Below are positions 1 to 8,420 of a DNA stretch of 64,000 nucleotides, one piece after another (position 1 is the stretch's first letter; each line of letters starts with the position of its first letter). Both the position numbers and the translations under genes were made by a program. The notes below the pieces were generated by a model. It ran no database searches. It worked only from the letters and a program-made list of their open reading frames with translations, and was not told where the DNA came from. The DNA is taken from assembly GCA_022845895.1 (NCBI GenBank), contig AP025573.1, positions 2,700,501-2,764,500 on the forward strand. The letters run 5' to 3'. This DNA is from Lachnospiraceae bacterium. GTDB lineage: Bacteria; Bacillota; Clostridia; Lachnospirales; Lachnospiraceae.

Positions 1-1056
1 ATTCGGATACACATATCCTCTGGACATCCAGCCGTTGGCAAACTGGCGGATGCACTCATCCACACTGGCGTATGTATCGGCACTTGTCCCGGGTGAACTG
101 TCAACTGCGTTGAGCCCGAACAAGTTATTCTTGCTCTGACAGATTGGGCTTGTCCCCCATCCGCTTTCATTGGCCGCGATGCCGGCCATGACGAGTGCAT
201 TTATGCCATATGTATTCTGCTGGTTGATGAACTGTGTTCCTGTATTCCTCATCTTCGACGAGGAAGAAGTTGCCTTTCCATTGATAGCGCTGCTCAATTG
301 CGCTGCGCTGTATCCTGTCCTGCTTCTGAGCGGCAGGTACTGGAAATAATTATAATATGGATTATTCGCATTTACGGAATGGGAGCGTGTATTCTTCTGA
401 TAATCCGTAATCATCGTTCCATAATTCGTGTAAAAATAATGTCCGTCATAGCTGTAATATGTAGTGCCGCCACTCAGATACGACGGTGCCGGCCCGTTGT
501 CCAGCGTGGATGCATATCCCGGTGTCGTCATATCACCCACAACGCCGTGAATCAGCCTGCCTCCTGATACATAGTAGCCGCTGACGACTGCTGTGTCAGA
601 AAGTCTCACCACCTGTACTTCATTTGCCGAGACAAGCCCTATGACACCTGACATCATAAATTTTACTTTGCCGTTCTCCATACCAAGGTATGCCCCATCT
701 GCTCCATAGGCGCCGTTCGTATAGCCGGCGTTGCCGGACGCTGCCTCTGTATAATTTGTGACCGCATTACCTTTCGTATTGAAATTTACAACAAGCTCAT
801 TGGACGCCGACCTGAAATACTGTGCATTTCCGCCGTTTTCAAACGTTCCGTCTGAATCGTCCACTTCAAAGACGTTACCGTTCTCATCCATTCCGGTAAC
901 TTTCTCGAGACGCTGTGCGTTCTCATCTTTCATTCCCGATACTGCAGACGTCTGCTCCCCTGACGTTCCTTCTGCATTGCTTTCCATGCCGAACACCATC
1001 GTGGTACTCAAGCACAGGAAAAGCGAAAGTATCAGCAACTTTCGTTTTTTCGTCAA
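1..1056 (-). CDS. Secreted glucosaminidase-type cell-wall hydrolase (C-terminal end outside window)
   Basis: A reading frame stays open from a TTG start at 1056 to the window edge (352 residues visible). The start is chosen because AAGGAGGG sits 6 bases upstream (1063-1070) and the first residues form a signal peptide: TKKRK, then a hydrophobic stretch, ending near residue 25. After an acidic, low-complexity N-terminal domain, residues from about 240 match the LytB/GH73-like N-acetylglucosaminidase fold: FINQQNTYGINALVMAG, ANESGWGTS with a probable catalytic Glu near residue 297, then SKNNLFGLNA. The family cleaves peptidoglycan glycan strands outside the cell. The C-terminus, often with wall-binding repeats, lies beyond the window. 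Assignment of the catalytic domain is fairly secure; substrate is inferred. Confidence 0.8.
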   Translation of the reverse strand, partial: MTKKRKLLILSLFLCLSTTMVFGMESNAEGTSGEQTSAVSGMKDENAQRLEKVTGMDENGNVFEVDDSDGTFENGGNAQYFRSASNELVVNFNTKGNAVTNYTEAASGNAGYTNGAYGADGAYLGMENGKVKFMMSGVIGLVSANEVQVVRLSDTAVVSGYYVSGGRLIHGVVGDMTTPGYASTLDNGPAPSYLSGGTTYYSYDGHYFYTNYGTMITDYQKNTRSHSVNANNPYYNYFQYLPLRSRTGYSAAQLSSAINGKATSSSSKMRNTGTQFINQQNTYGINALVMAGIAANESGWGTSPICQSKNNLFGLNAVDSSPGTSADTYASVDECIRQFANGWMSRGYVYPN

Positions 1057-1112
1057 TATTCTCCCTCCTTAAAACCCTTATTAATTCGTTTTGTAGATAC
1101 TGATACAGATTA

Positions 1113-1141
1113 AACATATCATTATTTTACAAATTTTTCAA
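1113..1141 (-). promoter_or_regulatory. Putative sigma-A promoter for the glucosaminidase gene
   Basis: On the minus strand TTGAAA (1136-1141) is followed after 17 bases by TATGTT (1113-1118), about 55 bases ahead of the TTG start. The AT-rich surroundings fit, but the -10 is imperfect. Confidence 0.45.
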
Positions 1142-1158
1142 GTAAATACCATATTTTG

Positions 1159-2211
1159 CTATTGGTCTATTTTTTCTATCAAAACGCCGGGAATTGTTAT
1201 CGTCCCACCCATTGTGGACTTGTAGCTTATCGTTCCCACAGATGTACCATATATAGTGACATGGTCATCCTCCAGCACTCTGCTTGATACCGTATCAGGA
1301 GAATAGGAACCATATACGATCGTATCATAACTGTCATTCACCGCCAGCCTGATCTGGATATCGGATCCACCCTCCATTACCTGCACCACTTTACCGCTGA
1401 ATTTGACCTTTTCCCCTTCAAAGTCATCCGGCGTCCTGGCGAGCTGCTCATACGTAATACCAGTTTCATATCCCTGTGCTTTCTTCGCCTCTTCGGCCGC
1501 CTTCGCCGCATCTATCTGGCTCTGGCTCTGTTTCGCAAGCTCCTGGGCTTCTTTATCCTCTTGCGTGCCGTTGTATTTCTCATGCAGTTCTGCAGCCGCG
1601 GTTATAACTTCATCCCATTTCTGCGCTTCGTATGAGTTCTTAATTGACACAAGCATGGAAGCAGCTCCATTTTTCAGTTCTTCGTTTTCAAGTTCAAGCG
1701 TATTGATCTTATCCTTCAAGGTTGTATTTTCCGTGCAGACAGAATTATATTCTGAAGTCACTTCACTATATCTGCTATTTGTCTTGGCAAGCTCACCTTT
1801 TACCTGATAATATTTGACCGCGTAAACAGCCAGAATGATGACCACAATACCCAACGCCAGCTTCAGCCGATGTTTTTTCAAAACGCTCATGTCAAACCGC
1901 TTTTCCCCACTCTCGGCCGGCTTACTGTCCCCCTCTTCTTCTGGCTTTCCGCTCTCATCACCGGTTTTTCGTGCTTCTGTTTCCTCATCTGACACTTTCG
2001 CCTCTTCTTTTGCCTCGTCTGGTACTTCCTCACTTGCTTCTTCTGATGCTTCCTCCGGTATTTCCTCAGTTACTTCCACTTCCTCAAGCTTTTCCTCGGA
2101 TGCTTTCTCAGGCTCCTGCGCCGTAACGTTACCAGAGCGTACCTCCGTACCACAGGCATCGCATGTTACCGCATTCTCATCCAATTCTTTACCACATTTT
2201 GTACACCACAT
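1159..2211 (-). CDS. Zinc-ribbon membrane protein with coiled coil and OB-like C-terminal domain
   Basis: This 350-residue protein opens with a zinc ribbon (Cys3, Cys6, Cys17, Cys20), followed by a very acidic Glu-rich tract (about 33-103, repeats of EEASEE type), one membrane segment (about 115-134) and a predicted coiled coil (about 138-180). The C-terminal 95 residues (from YEQLARTPDDFEGEKVKF) look like a small beta-barrel OB-type domain seen in many Firmicute zinc-ribbon lipoprotein-like proteins. The likely topology is a cytoplasmic zinc ribbon with the coiled coil and beta domain outside. A ribosome site (GAGGAGGG) precedes the ATG. No enzymatic motif is visible; function unknown. Confidence 0.8.
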   Translation of the reverse strand: MWCTKCGKELDENAVTCDACGTEVRSGNVTAQEPEKASEEKLEEVEVTEEIPEEASEEASEEVPDEAKEEAKVSDEETEARKTGDESGKPEEEGDSKPAESGEKRFDMSVLKKHRLKLALGIVVIILAVYAVKYYQVKGELAKTNSRYSEVTSEYNSVCTENTTLKDKINTLELENEELKNGAASMLVSIKNSYEAQKWDEVITAAAELHEKYNGTQEDKEAQELAKQSQSQIDAAKAAEEAKKAQGYETGITYEQLARTPDDFEGEKVKFSGKVVQVMEGGSDIQIRLAVNDSYDTIVYGSYSPDTVSSRVLEDDHVTIYGTSVGTISYKSTMGGTITIPGVLIEKIDQ

Positions 2212-2332
2212 ATCTTACCCTCCTCATTTAAAAATACTTAGAATGCCTCCCATTTTGTCATAATTCAATATAATTTTATCATATATTCTGACACTTTTCA
2301 TCATTTTTCGACATTTTTTTCTATTTACGAAC

Positions 2333-2376
2333 GAAAATAAAAACCCGCCATTCCCCATTTATTATGGGAGGCGGGT
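2333..2376 (-). terminator. Rho-independent terminator after the Nudix gene
   Basis: Minus strand stem ACCCGCC/GGCGGGT (2370-2376 with 2343-2349), extended by CCC/GGG pairs in the loop region, followed by TTTTTATTTT. It ends the leftward unit that includes the Nudix gene. Confidence 0.8.
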
Positions 2377-2403
2377 ATATGATACTCTTGTTTAAACGGG
2401 CGC

Positions 2404-2889
2404 TCACTGCATGAAGGCGAGCGCTTTCGCAAAGCCGACGATGGTAAAGGAATCGATAATCTCTCCATCCCGGATACAGGCCTTGACCTCTTCTTCCTCA
2501 AGGAACAGCAGTTCCTTTATCCCCTCTTCTTCCTGCAGACGGGTGGCATCACATGACGTATTCCTGCTGAGGAAGAAATGATTGGCCGTACCAGAGATGC
2601 CGCTGTCTAACGTCGCTGTCCCGAGAGAGTGGAACACTTCTCCAGTTCCGGCAATCTCTTCGAGGAGCTCCCGCCGGGCGCCTTCTTCCGGCTCCTCTCC
2701 CGGCTCAAGAAATCCCCTTGGGAATTCCAGCATGGTCTTCTGCAGGTTAGGGCGGTATATTTTCAGAATGATATATCTGCCTTCCGCGGTGACCGGAACG
2801 ACTACTGCACCGCCATTTACCGATTCGATTCTGATTCTGCCCTTCTCGTCAAACACCTGGTAGAATCCGTTGTTATACACTTCTTTCAT
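2404..2889 (-). CDS. Nudix hydrolase, ADP-ribose pyrophosphatase-like
   Basis: A 161-residue protein with a Nudix box around residues 58-80: GFLEPGEEPEEGARRELLEE. The Gly normally found just after the REUXEE core is Ala here (EEIAG), a mild deviation; metal-binding glutamates are kept. Size and the phrase PRGFLEPGE fit the ADP-sugar/ADP-ribose pyrophosphatase branch, which hydrolyses nucleoside-diphosphate-linked compounds; the exact substrate is not shown. The ATG is preceded by GGGAGAA. The gene overlaps the upstream 439-aa gene by 17 bases, so the two are probably co-transcribed and translationally coupled, and a terminator follows at once. Confidence 0.85.
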   Translation of the reverse strand: MKEVYNNGFYQVFDEKGRIRIESVNGGAVVVPVTAEGRYIILKIYRPNLQKTMLEFPRGFLEPGEEPEEGARRELLEEIAGTGEVFHSLGTATLDSGISGTANHFFLSRNTSCDATRLQEEEGIKELLFLEEEEVKACIRDGEIIDSFTIVGFAKALAFMQ

Positions 2890-4192
2890 TTCTATTCTCC
2901 CTGATTTTGTTTATTTGGAAAGCGTCTTCCGTCTCGTGAAGTATCGTATGTTTCTTCTGATTCGTCAGCTTATGTGCCTCACGCGATGCATCGATGAGTC
3001 CGATGTTATATTCTTTCTCCAGCGGATGGGATATCTTCTGGCTGATGAGAGAGATTCCGCCCGTAATGACGGTATCCGCCAGCGGTGCAAGCAGTTCATG
3101 AGGAGAAGGGACGAAGTTAAGCCCAAAGCTGATAATCCCCTTTGCCGCGTTCTCGACTTTCGAGCGGATAGTAAGCTTATGACCCTTCTCCTTCAGACTG
3201 GTATAATCCCGAGAAATCATCGCTGCTGCCAGCTTATTGCTCTCCTGGCAGTAGTTGTAAAAATACCACGTCATCTCCTTCGGGTCATTCTTCTTTAAAG
3301 CGTCCAGGTATCTGGCAAAACTGTCAATCTCTCTGATTGCCAGTATCTCGCCGGCGCCGAGCCGCTCCAGCACCGCTGTATAGAACATCAGCGGATGGTC
3401 GCACGATATGGTATCCTCGTTTATCAGATCTTCTGACTGGTAACAAATCTCGTGCAGAAGCTGTGCTTCGATATCTGTATCATCTGCAAGGTGGAAAAAC
3501 ACCTTCTCCGGGCTGAGCAGTTCACTGGACAGCAGACGCTCTGGATATGCGGAGGCGACATTGAGAGAATTAGGAATATTGAAGCTGTATATGATATCTG
3601 TATACTTCTTTATCACCTGTCTCGCCGGATCTGCCGGGGCGTACTGCTTCTCAAGATAATGATAGACAGACTGCCTTGTCAGCGAATGCCGCGCCTTCAT
3701 TGCATCCAGCTCACCTGCAAATTTCTTCGCCTCTTCATCGGATATAGGAAGCATATCCATAGAAGCGTAGATTTTATCACCAAAGTTCTGCGATATCTTC
3801 TCTTTATCCCACTGAATCGTCTTCTTAAAATCATAGAGATCCAGAATACGTTTCAATTTATCCGCCTCAAGACCATCATTCAGCGTATCGCTCTGCTTGA
3901 AATGATGCAGCAGATCGTTCATTTCTGATATATCCGAACGTGCGGTCAATACGATCAGCCCTTTTTCCAGCAGCTCCCGGCCTTCTTCCAGAAGGAACCT
4001 GTGCAGATGGGCATTGTTGAGAAGAAAGGAATCTGCAATCAGAACCCTCCGGTAAATCAGCAGATAGAATTTTAAAATAGTAGTAAATTGTCCGTAGGTC
4101 ATATGGCCTGTAAAAACATCATCTGCAAAGATGAAGTAGGCATCCCTTACATCAGGTCTGCGCTTTGGCCATCCTGTCAGCCTGTTACGCAT
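2873..4192 (-). CDS. Conserved hypothetical protein, 439 aa
   Basis: I do not recognise this family. The ATG at 4192 has GGAGG five bases upstream. The N-terminal 90 residues contain a hydrophobic stretch (TILKFYLLIYRRVLIADSFLL) and a LIVLTARSD segment. The middle is charged and mostly helical. Near residue 370 a weakly hydrophobic Gly-rich segment (ISFGLNFVPSP, ADTVITGGISLI) could be membrane-active, and the tail is basic. No catalytic motif, no clear signal peptide. It lies 82 bases downstream of the phosphotransacetylase gene with no terminator between, and overlaps the Nudix start by 17 bases, so it may be read through from the BMC operon; a metabolic role is not implied by anything in the sequence. 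Confidence 0.6.
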   Translation of the reverse strand: MRNRLTGWPKRRPDVRDAYFIFADDVFTGHMTYGQFTTILKFYLLIYRRVLIADSFLLNNAHLHRFLLEEGRELLEKGLIVLTARSDISEMNDLLHHFKQSDTLNDGLEADKLKRILDLYDFKKTIQWDKEKISQNFGDKIYASMDMLPISDEEAKKFAGELDAMKARHSLTRQSVYHYLEKQYAPADPARQVIKKYTDIIYSFNIPNSLNVASAYPERLLSSELLSPEKVFFHLADDTDIEAQLLHEICYQSEDLINEDTISCDHPLMFYTAVLERLGAGEILAIREIDSFARYLDALKKNDPKEMTWYFYNYCQESNKLAAAMISRDYTSLKEKGHKLTIRSKVENAAKGIISFGLNFVPSPHELLAPLADTVITGGISLISQKISHPLEKEYNIGLIDASREAHKLTNQKKHTILHETEDAFQINKIRENRNERSV

Positions 4193-4274
4193 GGCTTCCT
4201 CCCGTCTTATCTTTCGTCTGTGTATCTATTATAGAATGTTTCTGCCATATGCGCAAGACCGCCCCGTCATTCGG

Positions 4275-5270
4275 TCAGATGGGGACATCCGCCTGCAGGC
4301 ACGTAATTGCGGCAACCCCTACGATATCCTGGACGCCGCAGCCTCTGGACAGGTCGTTGACCGGCCGCTTCAGCCCCTGCGTAATAGGCCCGTACGCTTC
4401 TGCCTTAGCGAGCCGCTGCACGAGCTTATAGCCGATATTGCCGCTGTTCAGGTCCGGGAATATGAGCACGTTCGCCTTGCCCGCCACACGGCTGCCTCTG
4501 CACTTCATCTCTGCTACGCTCTCGTCGATTGCGGCGTCAAGCTGCAGCTCTCCGTCAATCTTAAGATTCGGATATCGTTTCTTCACCCGCTCTTTCGCTG
4601 CGATGACCGGCGCAAGCCTTAAGTTACTGGCACTCCCCTTTGTCGAATAAGAAAGCATTGCCACGACAGGCTCTTCTTCTGTAATCTGTTCAAAGCTTCT
4701 TGCAGATGCCACCGCTATATCTGCCAGCTGTTCCTCATCCGGATACTCTACTAGCCCGGAATCTGCAAACAGGAACACCCCGCCGCTTCCATATGTACAG
4801 TCAGGTACTGCCATGAGGAAGTAGGCGGATACGGTCCGGATTCCCGGCGCGGTCTTTACAATCTGCAGTGCGGGGCGCAGCGTGTCTCCGGTGGAGTGGC
4901 ATGCCCCTGCCACCATGCCGTCCACGCTGCCATCCTCAACAAGCATCGCGCCATAGTACAGCGGATTTTCCAACAGCTTCGCAGCCTGCTCTTTGGACAG
5001 GCCTTTCGACTTACGCAGCTCATACAGCCTCTGCACATAGCCTTCATATCTTCCATCGTGTCTGTAGTTAAGGATGCTTATGCCGGCTGCTTCTATCCTG
5101 TCCTGGTCCGGCAGCGGGCTCGTCCCGTCTGACAGCAGTACGACTTTCGCCAGGTGCTGCCGGGCTATCTCGACTGCCGCCTGTGCAACTCTTTTATCAT
5201 AGCTCTCCGGCAGGACAAGTGTACAGTTTTTCTCTGCCGCTCTCTTTTTAATCTGTTCTATCAATTCCAT
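4275..5270 (-). CDS. pta: Phosphate acetyltransferase of the BMC locus
   Basis: A 331-residue PTA_PTB-family enzyme of normal length (about 330). It interconverts acetyl-CoA plus phosphate and acetyl-phosphate plus CoA. Family marks include LVLPESYDKRV at the N-terminus, MVAGACHSTGDTLRPALQI, FADSGLVEYPDEEQLADIA and the C-terminal GPITQGLKRPVNDLSRGC. The ATG follows GAGGTGA. As last gene of the compartment operon it would recycle CoA used by the aldehyde dehydrogenase and deliver acetyl-P for ATP formation by an acetate kinase outside this window. Many BMC loci use PduL for this step; here the classical Pta/EutD type is used and no PduL was seen. There is no obvious N-terminal encapsulation extension, so it may work at or outside the shell. 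Confidence 0.93.
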   Translation of the reverse strand: MELIEQIKKRAAEKNCTLVLPESYDKRVAQAAVEIARQHLAKVVLLSDGTSPLPDQDRIEAAGISILNYRHDGRYEGYVQRLYELRKSKGLSKEQAAKLLENPLYYGAMLVEDGSVDGMVAGACHSTGDTLRPALQIVKTAPGIRTVSAYFLMAVPDCTYGSGGVFLFADSGLVEYPDEEQLADIAVASARSFEQITEEEPVVAMLSYSTKGSASNLRLAPVIAAKERVKKRYPNLKIDGELQLDAAIDESVAEMKCRGSRVAGKANVLIFPDLNSGNIGYKLVQRLAKAEAYGPITQGLKRPVNDLSRGCGVQDIVGVAAITCLQADVPI

Positions 5271-5325
5271 CTTATCATTTCACCTCGTTTATGCACAGCA
5301 GGCAAGAGGACGATATGCCCCTTGC

Positions 5326-5622
5326 CTACTCATATAGATTCCCATAATTCGTCTCGATACTGTCTGCCACTGCAATTACGCTTGCATCGATTGGGCCGTT
5401 GTGGCCGCATCTCGCCGCCTGCCTGGCAGAACCGCCCTCCTGTATGACAAGCACCAGATCCCCGATGCCGGAATCGGTGTCCGCCCCGTCGACAGCCACC
5501 ATCTCCGGCCCGTACAGTTCTCCTGACAGACTGGCGGCTCTTATAATCAGCAGTTTCTTCCCCTTATAGTCTCCGTGTTTTTGTGTGGATACGATATTTC
5601 CGACCACTCTTGCTATCATCAT
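5326..5622 (-). CDS. BMC pentameric vertex protein, EutN/CcmL family (copy 1)
   Basis: A 98-residue EutN/CcmL (BMC-P) protein: N-terminal MIARVVGNIVSTQKHGDYKG, then LLIIRAAS, a central VAVDGADTDSGIGDLVLVIQ and GGSARQA, and an end with DASVIAVADSIE. Pentamers of this family cap the twelve vertices of microcompartment shells. It is the first of three tandem EutN genes; an AGGAGGG precedes the double ATG. The C-terminal tail (ETNYGNLYE) is longer than in copy 2. Confidence 0.93.
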   Translation of the reverse strand: MMIARVVGNIVSTQKHGDYKGKKLLIIRAASLSGELYGPEMVAVDGADTDSGIGDLVLVIQEGGSARQAARCGHNGPIDASVIAVADSIETNYGNLYE

Positions 5623-5656
5623 GCCCCGGCCCTCCTGCCCTTAAGACGTACACGGC

Positions 5657-5923
5657 CTATCCTGTATACATATCATCTATGATAGCTGTGATTCCTGCAT
5701 CGCAGCACGCCTGAGGATTGGGAAGACAGAAGGCTCCTTCTTTACTTTTTGCATAGATGACGGTCTCGCCGATGCCGCTTCCGACAGCGTCTCCTGCCAC
5801 AAGCGGGCTCCCGGTGCATTCACCTCTGGAATCCACAGGCTGTATCACCATCAGCCGCACGCCTTCCAATAACCTGTCTTTTTCTGTTGCCACAACTGTT
5901 CCGATTACCTTTGCAATCTGCAT
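5657..5923 (-). CDS. BMC pentameric vertex protein, EutN/CcmL family (copy 2)
   Basis: An 88-residue EutN/CcmL protein starting MQIAKVIGTVVATEKDRLLEG, with VMQPVDS-like strand (LMVIQPVDSRGECTG), AGDAVGSGIGETVIYAKSKEG and a final DAGITAIIDDMY. It differs clearly from its two neighbours, notably with a SKEGAFCLPNPQACCDA loop rich in Cys where the others have GGSARQA. Shell vertex role as for the family; multiple paralogues may form mixed or alternative pentamers. Confidence 0.92.
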   Translation of the reverse strand: MQIAKVIGTVVATEKDRLLEGVRLMVIQPVDSRGECTGSPLVAGDAVGSGIGETVIYAKSKEGAFCLPNPQACCDAGITAIIDDMYTG

Positions 5924-5949
5924 CTTCCCGCCTCCATGTCTGCACCGTC

Positions 5950-6267
5950 TTATTCCGGGTCCCTGTCACTGCCCTCATATTTTTCAAATATCTTCTTCCC
6001 GTTGATATCTATATGATCCACCACGGCCATAATCGTAGCATCCACCGGCATATTTGCCGTCACTTCCGTCTGCCTGGCAGAGCTTCCGGCTACGACGAGA
6101 ACGACTTCCGATTCTCCGGCTCCCACCGCATCGACGGCCACCACCGGCCTTCCTTCGTCCTGAAGCGTCAGCAGGCTTATTGGCTGCACGACCAGCAGCT
6201 TCAGGCCTATAAGCCTCTCTTCCTTGCAGGTGCATACTGCGTTTCCAACTATCTTTGCCGCATACAA
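5950..6267 (-). CDS. BMC pentameric vertex protein, EutN/CcmL family (copy 3)
   Basis: A 105-residue EutN/CcmL protein: YAAKIVGNAVCTCKEERLIG, LLVVQPISLL, VAVDAVGAGESEVVLVVAGS, SARQTEVTANMPVDATIMAVVDHID. It carries a C-terminal extension (GKKIFEKYEGSDRDPE) beyond the pentamer core. It lies 24 bases after the deoC stop and 26 bases before copy 2, within the same unit. Confidence 0.92.
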   Translation of the reverse strand: MYAAKIVGNAVCTCKEERLIGLKLLVVQPISLLTLQDEGRPVVAVDAVGAGESEVVLVVAGSSARQTEVTANMPVDATIMAVVDHIDINGKKIFEKYEGSDRDPE

Positions 6268-6291
6268 GGCAACACCTTCTTTCAGCCTGTT

Positions 6292-7137
6292 CTAATACTT
6301 ATCAGTTACAACGATATCCACTCTTCCTGACGGACACTTTTTCGTACAGTTACCGCAGCCGACACAGGCATGTCCCGTTTCATCCTGTCCGCTTACAGCG
6401 CCTCCGGCGATAGAGATGCCGTTGCTCGTTCCGATGCGGGTGGCTCCCGCTTCAATCATCGCCTTTGCAGTCTTATAGTCTTTCACTCCTCCAGATGCCT
6501 TTACGCCCATATCTTCTCCTACCGTCTGACGCATGAGCTTCACATCGGAAACCGTGGCTCCTCCCGTCGAGAATCCCGTGGATGTCTTTACAAAATCCGC
6601 GCCCGCCATTTTTGCGATGGCACAGACTTTCACCTTTTCTTCATCTGTCAGCAGGCAGGCTTCGATGATTACCTTCACCAGCGCTTTGCCGCGTGCCGCA
6701 AGCACGACATTCTCGATATCATCTTTGACAAATGCCCAGTCCTTTGATTTGACAGCGCCGATATTGATAACCATATCCACTTCATCCGCGCCTTTTTTGA
6801 TGCTGTCTATCGTCTCCTGCACTTTTGCTTCCGTGCTGGCGGCTCCCAGAGGGAAACCGACGACGCAGCATGTTTTTACCCCTGAGGCGGACAACTGCTC
6901 TGCCACAAGTGGTACATACGACGAATTTACACAGACAGAAGCAAATTTATACTCTTTTGCCTCATCACATATCTTAATAATCTGCTCTTTCGTCGCGTCT
7001 GCCTTCAAAAGCGTGTGATCTATATACTTTGCCAGGTCTGCCCCTTCTTGTCTCTGTCCTGCGCCGCTGCTTATATCTGACGAGACTTTGTTATAGACCT
7101 GGTCTGTAATTTCAGCTATTAATTTCTCGATATCCAT
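6292..7137 (-). CDS. deoC: Deoxyribose-phosphate aldolase with N-terminal encapsulation-like helix and C-terminal 4-Cys motif
   Basis: A 281-residue class I aldolase (usual DeoC about 220-250). Core from residue 33 ([17 protein letters not shown]); Schiff-base Lys in [16 protein letters not shown] and second active-site Lys in KASGGVKDY. The known reaction is reversible cleavage of 2-deoxyribose-5-P to acetaldehyde and glyceraldehyde-3-P. Two additions stand out. Residues 1-20 ([20 protein letters not shown]) form an amphipathic helix plus Ser/Gly-rich linker, like BMC encapsulation peptides. The last 30 residues carry [12 protein letters not shown], the spacing of a [4Fe-4S] ferredoxin half-site. 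Acetaldehyde would feed the aldehyde dehydrogenase in the same operon. DeoC is the signature enzyme of the SPU class of compartments. FeS binding is inferred from spacing only. Confidence 0.92.
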   Translation of the reverse strand: MDIEKLIAEITDQVYNKVSSDISSGAGQRQEGADLAKYIDHTLLKADATKEQIIKICDEAKEYKFASVCVNSSYVPLVAEQLSASGVKTCCVVGFPLGAASTEAKVQETIDSIKKGADEVDMVINIGAVKSKDWAFVKDDIENVVLAARGKALVKVIIEACLLTDEEKVKVCAIAKMAGADFVKTSTGFSTGGATVSDVKLMRQTVGEDMGVKASGGVKDYKTAKAMIEAGATRIGTSNGISIAGGAVSGQDETGHACVGCGNCTKKCPSGRVDIVVTDKY

Positions 7138-7160
7138 ATGTACTTACACCTCTCGCTTCA

Positions 7161-7469
7161 CTATTTTTTTACAGCTTCCTTCTCTTTCTTTTCTTCCGGC
7201 CTGGGAAGGATACCTTCTACATCGGCATGCGGACTTGCAATGACGTGTACGCTTACGAGCTCGCCCACGCGTTTTGCCGCAGACGCTCCAGCTTCTACAG
7301 AAGCTTTTACCGCTCCTACATCTCCGCGTACCATGACAGTCACAAGCCCGGAACCTATCTTCTCTTTCCCGATCAGCTTTACATTGGCTGCCTTTACCAT
7401 GGAATCAGCCGCTTCGATTGCCCCTATCAGTCCTTTTGTCTCTACCATTCCCAATGCTTCATTTCCCAT
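7161..7469 (-). CDS. BMC hexameric shell protein (BMC-H, copy 1)
   Basis: A 102-residue single-BMC-domain protein: [40 protein letters not shown] and [18 protein letters not shown] are typical of the PduA/PduJ/EutM group. Hexamers tile the shell facets; central-pore residues around KIGSG let small polar metabolites pass. It ends in a charged tail ([13 protein letters not shown]) that the second copy lacks. The two BMC-H genes are 66 bases apart and nearly identical through the core, pointing to a local duplication. Confidence 0.95.
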   Translation of the reverse strand: MGNEALGMVETKGLIGAIEAADSMVKAANVKLIGKEKIGSGLVTVMVRGDVGAVKASVEAGASAAKRVGELVSVHVIASPHADVEGILPRPEEKKEKEAVKK

Positions 7470-7535
7470 TGCTTTACCTCCAAATACGTATTATGCTATA
7501 CTTCTTCGGGCGCCGGCTTACACCGGCGCTCTTGA

Positions 7536-7817
7536 TTACTGGGGAAGGATTCCCTCCACATCGGCGTGCGGTCTCGGAATCACGTGTACCGACACGAGCT
7601 CTCCGACACGTTTTGCCGCCGAGGCGCCGGCCTCCACAGATGCCTTCACAGCGCCCACACCTCCGCGCACCATGACGGTCACGAGCCCGGAGCCTATCTT
7701 TTCTTTCCCGATCAGATGTACATTGGCTGCCTTAACCATTGCATCCGCTGCTTCGATTGATCCTACCAGTCCTTTTGTCTCTACCATTCCCAATGCTTCT
7801 TTTTCCATATGTCTCAC
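7536..7817 (-). CDS. BMC hexameric shell protein (BMC-H, copy 2)
   Basis: A 93-residue PduA/EutM-like shell protein: [38 protein letters not shown] and [17 protein letters not shown]. The pore motif KIGSG is identical to copy 1, so the two facets should have similar selectivity; differences are conservative. Short C-terminus without the Lys/Glu tail of copy 1. A likely start is the ATG of MEKEALG two codons in, after the GAGGTGAGAC ribosome site; the two ATGs cannot be separated with certainty. Confidence 0.95.
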   Translation of the reverse strand: MRHMEKEALGMVETKGLVGSIEAADAMVKAANVHLIGKEKIGSGLVTVMVRGGVGAVKASVEAGASAAKRVGELVSVHVIPRPHADVEGILPQ

Positions 7818-7861
7818 CTCATAATATTTTTATATGTCATTTAATAGTTACCTCATTACAA

Positions 7862-8410
7862 TTACAGAAGTGACTGATACATGTCCCCGTGCAGAGATGG
7901 AATCACTTCGATATTCAATAGCATCCCTTCTGCACGCAACTGTCTCCGGGCAGTCTCTGCAGCGGTCGTCACATCGCTGACGCTGCCGGTCACTATGACG
8001 AAGGCTTTGCCTCCGAGCCCTCGGCCAAGCCGTACTTCAATCAGGTCGATTGCCGCGCTTTTGACCGCATGGTCCGCAGCCAGTATGGCACTGGCAAGGG
8101 AGAAGGTCTCAATCACCCCCACCGCCTCTTTCTGCTCAGGCGCCGTGGTCCTCATAACCGCAGGTATCACGTCAGGATCTATGCTGGATATTATGATAGA
8201 GTCTACAACCTTGTCCCTGCCGGCTCTTTTTCCTGCCTCTACAGCAGTCTCGACACTTGAAGTATCTCCTGCCACAAGCAGCACATATTTGCCCGGGCAG
8301 ACAGGCTGGGCCATGACAAGTTTAACATCTGCCGCTTTTAACATCTCGTCGCCGGCAGCCACTCCTGACGCGATACTGTTTAATTCTACTGTTCCTATAG
8401 ACAATCCCAT
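7862..8410 (-). CDS. Tandem-domain trimeric shell protein, PduT-like (BMC-T)
   Basis: A 182-residue protein with two BMC domains (about 1-90 and 95-180). In domain 1 the pore loop reads AQPVCPGKYVLLVAGD; Cys38 aligns with Cys38 of PduT, which ligates a [4Fe-4S] cluster on the threefold axis of the PduT trimer. Downstream VDSIIISSIDPDVIPAV also follows PduT. Domain 2 has GVIETFSLASAILAADHAVK and a Gly-rich GLGGKAFVIVTG. Next to it is a PduS-like gene, the known electron partner of PduT. I infer a redox conduit through the shell; cluster binding rests on the conserved Cys alone. Confidence 0.92.
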   Translation of the reverse strand: MGLSIGTVELNSIASGVAAGDEMLKAADVKLVMAQPVCPGKYVLLVAGDTSSVETAVEAGKRAGRDKVVDSIIISSIDPDVIPAVMRTTAPEQKEAVGVIETFSLASAILAADHAVKSAAIDLIEVRLGRGLGGKAFVIVTGSVSDVTTAAETARRQLRAEGMLLNIEVIPSLHGDMYQSLL

Positions 8411-8420
8411 GTTTACACCC

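Noticed and set aside
923..1117. 64-codon minus-strand frame starting at an ATG
   Set aside because: Wrong frame; the real gene starts at TTG 1056 with a good ribosome site and a signal peptide.
4275..5270. PduL-type phosphotransacylase
   Set aside because: Sequence is classical PTA_PTB (QGLKKPxNDLSRG type), not the zinc-dependent PduL fold.
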